Of a DNA stretch of 64,000 bases, positions 9,462 to 16,230 are shown in pieces. Below the pieces are notes generated by a model that saw nothing but the letters and a program-made list of their open reading frames with translations, was not told where the DNA came from and ran no database searches. Position 1 is the stretch's first letter. Each line of letters starts with the position of its first letter. Location of the stretch: positions 48,938 through 112,937 of the forward strand of contig NZ_JAKZGP010000006.1 in the NCBI RefSeq assembly GCF_022549775.1. Reading direction: 5' to 3'. Position numbers and translations under genes: made by a program. Source of the DNA: Belliella filtrata (lineage in GTDB: Bacteria > Bacteroidota > Bacteroidia > Cytophagales > Cyclobacteriaceae).

Positions 9462-10070
9462 TTAATAAATATTTCTCAGAAAATCCAACGACTTGTATAT
9501 CAGGTTTCTAACTGACTTTACATTATCTAAATTCATCATGTCTTGAATTTGTTTGTAGTCCATTTGCTCATAAAAATAATAGTAAATCACTTCCTTCTTC
9601 CTAGGACTAAGTTTAGCAATTGCCTCATTGAGCTTTTTTGAAATCTCATCATCCACTTGTCTATTGATCAATAGCTGTTCTGGAGAAAAACTAAAATTGA
9701 AATAATATTCATCATCAAGTGCTTCAAGTTTATTCGTCTTTTTATTTTCTTCTTTGAAAAGTTTTCTCTTGAGACTTTTGAACAAGTAAAACTTGATTCT
9801 ATTGGTTTCTCCCAACCTGCTTCGGCTGTTACGAAGCTCAATGAATAAATCTTGGATAGCATCTTTGACAAGACCCTGATTGCTCACCATTTTTTTACCA
9901 TAAGCAAAAAGCTGATCAAAATAGGTTGTGTAGATAGTTATAAAAGCCGCTTCACTCCCGCTTCGGAAATCATTCCATAGCTGGATGTCTTGAATTTGAT
10001 GATCTCTATCACTTGGAAAATCATCATTTTTAAGAATATCAAAATAGGGTTTATTATTAGTATTTATCAT
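9462..10070 (-). CDS. ECF RNA polymerase sigma factor of the SusCD locus
   Basis: 202 aa. Region 2 (about 34-100) has GSEAAFITIYTTYFDQLFAYG and VKDAIQDLFIELRNSR. Region 4 (about 140-200) has LNEAIAKLSPRKKEVIYYYF and YKQIQDMMNLDNVKSVRNLIYKS. This is the Bacteroidota FecI-like group paired with FecR. It should recruit RNA polymerase to the susC promoter, and possibly its own, once released by the downstream FecR protein. An N-terminal tail of about 25 residues precedes region 2. The ATG at 10070 is the first in-frame start and no better one was seen. Confidence 0.92.
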   Translation of the reverse strand: MINTNNKPYFDILKNDDFPSDRDHQIQDIQLWNDFRSGSEAAFITIYTTYFDQLFAYGKKMVSNQGLVKDAIQDLFIELRNSRSRLGETNRIKFYLFKSLKRKLFKEENKKTNKLEALDDEYYFNFSFSPEQLLINRQVDDEISKKLNEAIAKLSPRKKEVIYYYFYEQMDYKQIQDMMNLDNVKSVRNLIYKSLDFLRNIY

Positions 10071-10512
10071 AATCGATAATATTTAAGATCATCAATTAAG
10101 GGTTGAAACTAGTTATAAATTTAATCATTCAAAACTTTGTTTGGTAAATCAACCTCAAAACTATCTTTTTAACTACACACTCAGTATTATCAGTTAAAAC
10201 CAAATTTTAACAATGAATTAATATTTTATAGAATTGATGATCAATTTCACACTTGAAGTCTAGACATTTTGAAGTTTTGATAATCTCTAGCTTTAATTTT
10301 AATCCTATTATTTCTTTTACATTTTTTCTCTATTTCTAAGAAATCGAATGAAATGCTTTACATTATCTCTGAATGATAATCCAGATTTTCTACTCAGTTT
10401 AATCAGGGCTTTCTTTGATTCCACTTGTGCAAAAATACATACTTGCTTGCCTGAATCTTAAAGTTCCATATCACCAAATCATTACCTTTGCATCAATCAG
10501 ACTAAAACACCT
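10071..10512. other. 442-bp intergenic region between sigma factor and yfcC-like gene
   Basis: Divergent, AT-rich spacer that should carry the promoters for the sigma factor (leftward) and the carrier gene (rightward). A minus-strand frame at 10317-10457 is open for 46 codons, with residues such as VESKKALIKLSRKSGLSF, but it has no ATG and only an internal GTG (10422-10424). I do not call it a gene; it may be a remnant. No hairpin terminator or repeat was recognised. Confidence 0.6.
10483..10490 (+). promoter_or_regulatory. Bacteroidota -7 box (TAnnTTTG) upstream of yfcC-like gene
   Basis: TACCTTTG matches the Bacteroidota primary sigma -7 consensus TAnnTTTG and lies 22 bases before the ATG at 10513. 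A clear -33 TTG element at ideal spacing is not evident, so this is a weak prediction. Confidence 0.35.
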
Positions 10513-11847
10513 ATGAAACTTTCCTTTCCACATCCTATGATTATCATGTTGGTATTCATTGGACTAGCTACACTTTTGACTTACTTAATACCAGCGGGAA
10601 CTTATGAAAGGGTCTTAGATGAATCTACAGGAAGAGAAATAGTAGTGGAAGGAAGTTATAGTCAAATGAGCAATCAACCTGTCAGTATTGGTAAAGCATT
10701 CTTGAGTATACCAGAAGGAATTATTGAAGGGGCTGAAGTAGTTGTTTTGATTTTGATCATTGGAGGAGCCTTCTATGTTGTGGACAAAACAGGTGCATTT
10801 CAAGCTGGTTTGGAAAGTTTGATCTACAAGTTTGATCAAGCGAAGTCTTGGCTACTGATTCTAGTCGGTGTTTTTTTTGGTACTGCTGGCGCTTTGAATG
10901 GGTTACAGGAAGAGATCATAGCCATGGTTCCGGTTTTGATGATTCTGACAAAAAGAATCGGATACACAAGGATAGCAGGTGTAGGTATAAGTTTGGGAAG
11001 TGCACTGATCGGTGGATCATTTGGCCCATCTAATCCCTTTTCGGTTATCATCGCTCAAAAAATCTCGGAGGTCCCAGCATTTTCTGGAGGATTATACCGA
11101 ATGATATTTTTGCTTATAGCTTTAACTTTTTGGATCACTTATATCATCCGAACAGGCAAAGATCAAAAATCAGATCAAACAACATTGAAATTTGAAAAAC
11201 CAGGTAAACTTTCCTATTCCCATCAGGTTATTTTGATACTTTTAGCCATCACCTTTGCTGTAATGATCTATGGGTTGAGCAATTGGGGCTGGGATTACAA
11301 TGAAATGTCAGCGTTATTTTTTGTCTTCGGCTTAGCAGTCGGTATTATAGGTAAATTAGGGATCAATGGTACAGCAAAAGCCTACTCTGAAGGATTTGCA
11401 GAGCTGGTATTTGCAGGTATCATCGTCGGTTTGGCCAGAAGCATTTATTTGGTGCTTCAGCAAGGACAGGTCATTGACACCATCATTTATGCCTTATTTA
11501 CTCCACTTGAAAAATTACCTTTGGCACTATCAGCTTTTGGAATGATGCTGGCTCAAGCAATATTACACATTCCTGTCCCGAGTACTTCTGGTCAAGCCGT
11601 ATTGACCATGCCATTGCTATCTCCTATAGCAGATTTGATTGGAATGTCTAGACAAGTTGTTATTTTGGCTTACCAGTACGGTGCTGGGATTATGGATATG
11701 GTAACTCCTAGTAATGGTGGACTGATGGCCATCTTGACAGCTGCAGGAGTTTCTTACAAAGAATGGATACTTTACTCTTGGAAACCCATTCTGGTCATTT
11801 TCCTCATTGCGTCTTGTGGAGTGATTATTGGCATATATGTTTTTTAA
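10513..11847 (+). CDS. YfcC/DcuC-family C4-dicarboxylate-type membrane carrier
   Basis: 444 aa with about 12 hydrophobic helices. The N-terminal FPHPMIIMLVFIGLATLLTYLIPAGTYER, the block GAEVVVLILIIGGAFYVVDKTGAF, and the re-entrant-loop sequences GSFGPSNPFSVIIAQ and HIPVPSTSGQAVLTMPLL are typical of the YfcC family (PF03606), which moves dicarboxylates or amino acids such as arginine/ornithine. The substrate cannot be read from sequence. It has its own promoter region and is followed 85 bases later by the patatin gene on the same strand; a functional link between the two is not obvious. Confidence 0.85.
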   Translation: MKLSFPHPMIIMLVFIGLATLLTYLIPAGTYERVLDESTGREIVVEGSYSQMSNQPVSIGKAFLSIPEGIIEGAEVVVLILIIGGAFYVVDKTGAFQAGLESLIYKFDQAKSWLLILVGVFFGTAGALNGLQEEIIAMVPVLMILTKRIGYTRIAGVGISLGSALIGGSFGPSNPFSVIIAQKISEVPAFSGGLYRMIFLLIALTFWITYIIRTGKDQKSDQTTLKFEKPGKLSYSHQVILILLAITFAVMIYGLSNWGWDYNEMSALFFVFGLAVGIIGKLGINGTAKAYSEGFAELVFAGIIVGLARSIYLVLQQGQVIDTIIYALFTPLEKLPLALSAFGMMLAQAILHIPVPSTSGQAVLTMPLLSPIADLIGMSRQVVILAYQYGAGIMDMVTPSNGGLMAILTAAGVSYKEWILYSWKPILVIFLIASCGVIIGIYVF

Positions 11848-11932
11848 GTATTAAGAAGAGATTTCTAATTGATTTCCCTATCTTTAATGTGCTTAAAATC
11901 AAATTATTCCATCCATTTATTTTTAAAAAAAC

Positions 11933-12961
11933 ATGAAAAAAGTAGCGATTCTATCCATAGACGGTGGTGGTATTAGAGGTGTGATACCTGGGACTATTTT
12001 ACAATTGATCGAAGAAAAAATCCAAGAGAAACTCCAAGATCCAACAGCACGATTAGTGGATTTTGTGGATTTCATTGCAGGTACGAGCACGGGTGGGATC
12101 ATTGGCTGTGGGATGCTTATTCCTGACACCATTGATCCCTCCCGACCAAAATATACTTTGAAAGAAGTAGTAAATCTCTACCATGAAAATGGTGGAGCTA
12201 TATTCAGAAAGCCCATTGGTCACAAATTGAGAACAGTCTTTGGCATAAGAGAAGAAAAATACCCAAACACCAATCTTCTAAAAGCACTTGATACATATTT
12301 CGGAAATGTATATTTGAGTGAATTGATCAAGCCTTGTCTCTTCACCTCTTATGATATAGAAAGTAGAAATGCCAAATTCTTTAAGTATGGCTACGCTTGT
12401 GCTGATGAAGCCCATGATTTTTTTGTAAAAGATGTTGCCCAAGCTACAGCCGCTGCACCCACCTATTTTGAAGCAGCACTAATTAAGTCCAGGTTTGGCG
12501 TAGCGTATCCTTTAATAGATGGTGGAGTATTTGCCAATAATCCAGCTATGTGTGCTTATGCAGAGGCGCGAAAATGTACTTTTGGTCATATTTCAAATCC
12601 AACATCTAAAGACATGTTTATGATATCCCTTGGAACCGGTTCTGTGAAAGAACCATTTCCATATGAGAGAGCGAAGAGGTTTGGACTTGTTCAATGGATC
12701 AAGCCACTTATTGATATCATGATGTCTGGAAATTCAGAGACAGTCTCTCATCAATTGAAATGGCTATTTGATGCCGGCAACAATCAGGAAGGTTTTATCA
12801 GAATTGAACCCGAGCTGCATGAGGCAAGTCCAGACATGGATGATGCAAGCTCAAAAAATCTGGACGCTTTAAGAAATGCAGGAATCAAATATGTAAAAGA
12901 TAACCCTGCCAAAATCAATGACTTAGTATCTAAGCTGATCGAAAATAGGTTGGATCCATAA
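11933..12961 (+). CDS. Patatin-like phospholipase
   Basis: 342 aa with all patatin hallmarks: oxyanion-hole motif DGGGIRG (residues 10-16), nucleophile elbow GTSTGG (Ser52) and the catalytic DGG (Asp196). There is no signal peptide, so it is cytosolic or peripheral; the reaction is hydrolysis of acyl esters of lipids. It resembles bacterial homologues annotated as CBASS-associated CapV-type lipases, but no nucleotidyltransferase, ubiquitin-like or HORMA gene is nearby, so a housekeeping or lipid-turnover role is more likely. It starts 85 bases after the carrier gene and ends at a bidirectional terminator. Confidence 0.88.
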   Translation: MKKVAILSIDGGGIRGVIPGTILQLIEEKIQEKLQDPTARLVDFVDFIAGTSTGGIIGCGMLIPDTIDPSRPKYTLKEVVNLYHENGGAIFRKPIGHKLRTVFGIREEKYPNTNLLKALDTYFGNVYLSELIKPCLFTSYDIESRNAKFFKYGYACADEAHDFFVKDVAQATAAAPTYFEAALIKSRFGVAYPLIDGGVFANNPAMCAYAEARKCTFGHISNPTSKDMFMISLGTGSVKEPFPYERAKRFGLVQWIKPLIDIMMSGNSETVSHQLKWLFDAGNNQEGFIRIEPELHEASPDMDDASSKNLDALRNAGIKYVKDNPAKINDLVSKLIENRLDP

Positions 12962-12981
12962 GTTTTGTAGAGAATAAAAAT

Positions 12982-13027
12982 AGCATAAAGCAGGAAATTT
13001 AGGTGTACATCATTCCTACTTTATGCT
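12982..13027. terminator. Bidirectional terminator between patatin and hypothetical gene
   Basis: AGCATAAAG (12982-12990) pairs with CTTTATGCT (13019-13027). The stem extends inward past one mismatch by AGGAA/TTCCT. A-rich and T-rich flanks on either side serve the two convergent genes. Confidence 0.6.
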
Positions 13028-13050
13028 TTAATTTTGTCACCTGTTATCTC

Positions 13051-13842
13051 TTATCTCACAGCCCCTTCAAGCCTTGCCAGGTAAACCCATTTTTGATCTC
13101 TTGACTTCAGACCTGATTCAATCTTTGCTTTTTCTTCAGCTGTAGATTCCATGTCCTCATATTCTTGCGCATTAAAGAACTGCACATAATCCTTATAAAG
13201 GTTCATCGTCAAATGAGTGGACTTTGCCTCACTACCAAAAGGTAAGGCAGTCCTCAACAATACCCAGCTTCCCATGAGTCCCTTTTCAATTTTGTTCTGG
13301 TGTATGGGTAAAAAAACCTCCTTTTCGGCTGTTTCATATTCTTGAAAATTATTTTCTACAGCTTTCATTAAATCAAAAGAAGCAAGAACACCATTTTTGT
13401 ACTTGAAATCATCATTGCTGTTGGCAATCTGCTTCATGTAGGTACGTTGCGTTAAATCAAATGCACTTTGGGATTTTTTGATCATTTCTTTAATTTGATT
13501 TTCATTCATATGTGGAAAACCGATTCGACCATACTTCACCAAATCTTCATTTGCTATACCATCCATCATCTTTACTGGATCATCATAATAAGTAACGGTG
13601 ATGTATTGAAACTCCCCAGGTTCAGCACCTGACTGTATTACCCAAAAGTCCCAGCCCGAAATTCTCTTATCACTAATTGCGGATTGATACACTTTTTCCA
13701 TAAAGTCTTTGTATGCAATGAAATCATACATTTCTGAAGACTCTACTTTTATAAATTCAAAAACGAGGTATTTATTTTGTTGAGCCAATAATGTAAAATT
13801 GAAAATCGGCACAAAAACGATAATCATGAGAAACTTTTTCAT
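13051..13842 (-). CDS. Exported protein of unknown function with an internal duplication
   Basis: 263 aa. A Sec signal peptide spans residues 1-20 (cut after LLAQ). The rest seems to hold two related units of about 75 residues. Unit one (about 24-92) has the pattern YLVFEFIKVE, a helix, then WDFWVIQSGAEPGEFQYITVTYYDD. Unit two (about 147-222) has VLASFDLMKAVE, a helix, then MGSWVLLRTALPFGSEAKSTHLTMNLY. This beta-alpha-beta-beta pattern suggests a tandem dimeric alpha/beta-barrel (NIPSNAP/ABM-like) fold, but that is inference and no function can be assigned. It is a single-gene unit, convergent with the patatin gene. Confidence 0.7.
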   Translation of the reverse strand: MKKFLMIIVFVPIFNFTLLAQQNKYLVFEFIKVESSEMYDFIAYKDFMEKVYQSAISDKRISGWDFWVIQSGAEPGEFQYITVTYYDDPVKMMDGIANEDLVKYGRIGFPHMNENQIKEMIKKSQSAFDLTQRTYMKQIANSNDDFKYKNGVLASFDLMKAVENNFQEYETAEKEVFLPIHQNKIEKGLMGSWVLLRTALPFGSEAKSTHLTMNLYKDYVQFFNAQEYEDMESTAEEKAKIESGLKSRDQKWVYLARLEGAVR

Positions 13843-14053
13843 AATATGGCATTTTGGGTTGAAGATTATTTATTGAATATCTAAAATTTAAGCATAAAAT
13901 TTTGGAATAAATAAATTTAACCATACTTTAACACAGTTTTTTTTCTATTCATAAAAATATCGTCAAAAAAAATACTGTTCATGAATTAATTCCATGTATT
14001 AGGAAATTTTCACCACATTTATTAAATTTTATGAAATTTACCAATAATCACTT

Positions 14054-15178
14054 ATGAAAGTATCAAGACGAGAATGGTTAAAATATGGCTCCATAAGTGC
14101 AGGAATGGCATTTTTGGGAGAATTAAACCCCATATTTGGTTTAACGCTTGAAGAAAAATCCAAATTTAATCCCCGACCTTTAGAACCCCTAATCAAATTA
14201 GGTTCCAACGAAAACCCCTATGGACCATCACAGCTGGTGAGAGAAAAAATGATAGCTGGATTTGACAATTGCTGTAGATATCCATGGGCTTACACCCAAA
14301 CACTTACAGAAATGATTGCAGCTAAAGAGGGTGTAAGTACCGATCATGTAGTATTGACAGCTGGATCAACAGAAGGACTCAAAATAGCTGGATTGACTTA
14401 TGCAGGCAATGGTGGAGAGATCATTTCAGGTCTACCAACTTTTCTATCCCTCATGAACTATGCAGAACTATGGGGCGCATCCATCAATTGGGTTCCTCTA
14501 GATCAAGATATGCAGTTCGACTTGGAAGAAATGGCTAATCGTGTCAGCAAAAAAACCAAACTTGTATTTCTATGCAATCCCAATAATCCCACAGGAAAAT
14601 TATTGCCGGCAAAAAAAGTAAGTGATTTCTGTCAATCAGTATGTGAAAAAACCATGGTCTTTAGCGATGAGGCCTATTACGATTATATAGAGGAAGAATC
14701 TTACCCATCTATGGTGGAACTGGTCAAAGAAGGTAAAAACGTAATCGTCTCTAAAACACTCTCAAAAATATATGGATTGGCTGGCATTCGGATAGGTTAT
14801 CTAATTGCAAAGCCTGAAATCGCAAAAAAACTTTCTGATAGAATGGTGGCCAATCTAAATATTATGGCCATAGAGGCAGCAATGGCGGCTTTGGAAGATC
14901 AGGAATTCTACAAATTCAGTTTGGAAAAAAATCATCAAGCTCGAAAACTTATCGAAGCAAACTTAGACCACTTGAATCTTGACTATTTGCCATCTCAAGC
15001 CAATTTTGTATTCTTCAATGCACAGCAACCCGTATCATCTTTGGCAAAAAAATTGTTAGATAAAAATGTAATTGTCGGTAGGCCATTTCCACCTTACGAT
15101 AACTGGTGTAGAATCAGTACTGGTACCATAGAAGAAGTTAACACTTTCAATCAAGCATTGACTTCGATATATGGTTGA
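14054..15178 (+). CDS. Tat-exported PLP-dependent aminotransferase, histidinol-phosphate aminotransferase-like
   Basis: 374 aa. The N-terminus SRREWLK (residues 4-10) followed by a weakly hydrophobic stretch is a twin-arginine signal. From about residue 45 it is a complete class I/II aminotransferase: LGSNENPYGPS, the CNPNNPTG block (about 174-181), Asp205 in FSDEAYYDY, the Schiff-base lysine Lys238 in TLSKIYGLAG, and a C-terminal RISTG carboxylate-binding arginine. It looks like HisC in the fold, but a Tat signal would place the folded, cofactor-loaded enzyme in the periplasm, where histidine synthesis does not occur. The substrate is unknown. An acetyltransferase gene follows 45 bases later. 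Confidence 0.88.
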   Translation: MKVSRREWLKYGSISAGMAFLGELNPIFGLTLEEKSKFNPRPLEPLIKLGSNENPYGPSQLVREKMIAGFDNCCRYPWAYTQTLTEMIAAKEGVSTDHVVLTAGSTEGLKIAGLTYAGNGGEIISGLPTFLSLMNYAELWGASINWVPLDQDMQFDLEEMANRVSKKTKLVFLCNPNNPTGKLLPAKKVSDFCQSVCEKTMVFSDEAYYDYIEEESYPSMVELVKEGKNVIVSKTLSKIYGLAGIRIGYLIAKPEIAKKLSDRMVANLNIMAIEAAMAALEDQEFYKFSLEKNHQARKLIEANLDHLNLDYLPSQANFVFFNAQQPVSSLAKKLLDKNVIVGRPFPPYDNWCRISTGTIEEVNTFNQALTSIYG

Positions 15179-15223
15179 TCACCCTATAAATTTCCCACCA
15201 TTTATCCAAACAAATCATCTCAT

Positions 15224-15787
15224 ATGGCTCTAGATAGGCAATTGATACTATCCAACGATCAGGTTGTTTTAAGACCAATCGAAGAAAACGATATCAAATC
15301 TCTTCATGAAATATGCCAAGACAAAAATCTTTGGAAGTATTTCACCCAAGATTTAACAGATTTTGATGAATTAGAACAGTGGATGATTCCTGCTCTAAAG
15401 GGCGAAAGATTACAATTTTTGATCATTGAAAAATCCACAGAAAAAATATTGGGTTCATCCGGATTTGGAAACTATTCGGAAAGGGATCAAAGAATAGAAA
15501 TAGGCTGGACTTGGATCATCAGCTCATTACATGGAACAGGGCTTAATGATCAAATCAAGAGATTAATGTTAAGCTATGCTTTCGAGGTTTTGACCGTTCA
15601 AAGAGTAGAATTCAAAACTGATGTGTTGAATATCCCTGCACGTTGTGCCTTAAAAAACTTGGGTGCTATTGAGGAAGGTGTCTTAAGAAGTCACACACTA
15701 ATGACCAAAGGGAGGCGAAGAGATACAATTTATTACAGCATACTCCTACCTGAATGGGAGCATGTCAAAAGAGAAAACGACTGGTAA
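15224..15787 (+). CDS. GNAT acetyltransferase, RimJ/RimL type
   Basis: 187 aa. The fold is shown by VVLRPIEENDIKSLHEICQD at the N-terminus, the strand FLIIEKSTEKILGSSGFGNYS, the acetyl-CoA segment IGWTWIISSLHGTGLNDQIKRLML and VQRVEFKTDVLNIPARCALKNLGAIEEG, a common pattern for GNATs that modify N-termini or small molecules. The target is unknown. The next gene overlaps its 3' end by 26 bases, suggesting translational coupling. Confidence 0.85.
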   Translation: MALDRQLILSNDQVVLRPIEENDIKSLHEICQDKNLWKYFTQDLTDFDELEQWMIPALKGERLQFLIIEKSTEKILGSSGFGNYSERDQRIEIGWTWIISSLHGTGLNDQIKRLMLSYAFEVLTVQRVEFKTDVLNIPARCALKNLGAIEEGVLRSHTLMTKGRRRDTIYYSILLPEWEHVKRENDW

Positions 15788-16220
15788 ATCAAACAACGAT
15801 ATGATAGATAACATTTTAAAAATAGAAAAACTTGCGAAACTTGCTCTGAGAGTAGGCCTTTCGATTTACTTTATATATTTCGGAAGTATGAATCTCTGGA
15901 GTGTATTGAGTGCTACTCAATCAAATAAGACTTGGGGCTTTTTGATTTTTATTATTTCTATCATTACTGCTATACTCTTACTTTCTCACTTTAAGGCACC
16001 TAAACTAGCTGCTGTCGGAGCAGGAATTGCTGCCATTATTTTTTTGATCATCGTAGTTGCGCTAGCTTTCATTGAGATTCAGCAGCATGCCATGCTTCAA
16101 ATGATTATTTTGAGAGTTCTCAAAGATTTAATCCTGGCTATAGCTTCTATCATTTTGTTAGGTGAGTCTTTAAAAGAAATGGTTCGAGAAAAAATCACCA
16201 AACCATTTCCTGTCAGATAA
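15762..16220 (+). CDS. Small four-helix membrane protein of unknown function
   Basis: 152 aa. Hydrophobic segments at about residues 30-47, 55-72, 76-102 and 112-135 predict four membrane helices. No family is recognised. The ATG at 15762 overlaps the acetyltransferase gene by 26 bases. An in-frame ATG at 15801 (MIDNILKIEK) would remove the overlap and is a plausible alternative start, since the first 13 residues are polar and unremarkable. It ends 11 bases before the stop of the convergent outer-membrane protein gene. Confidence 0.65.
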   Translation: MSKEKTTGKSNNDMIDNILKIEKLAKLALRVGLSIYFIYFGSMNLWSVLSATQSNKTWGFLIFIISIITAILLLSHFKAPKLAAVGAGIAAIIFLIIVVALAFIEIQQHAMLQMIILRVLKDLILAIASIILLGESLKEMVREKITKPFPVR

Positions 16221-16230
16221 CTAGCGATGA

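Noticed and set aside
10317..10457. 46-codon minus-strand open frame upstream of the carrier gene
   Set aside because: It has no ATG and no recognised homology; only an internal GTG. It may be a remnant, but the evidence is too thin to call a gene or pseudogene.
11933..12961. Patatin gene as part of a CBASS antiphage system
   Set aside because: There is no cGAS/DncV-like cyclase, Cap2/Cap3 or HORMA/TRIP13 gene nearby; the flanks are a carrier and an exported protein.
15762..15800. N-terminal 13 codons of the small membrane protein as certain
   Set aside because: The second ATG at 15801 removes the overlap with the acetyltransferase gene; the start cannot be fixed from sequence alone, so both are reported in the entry.
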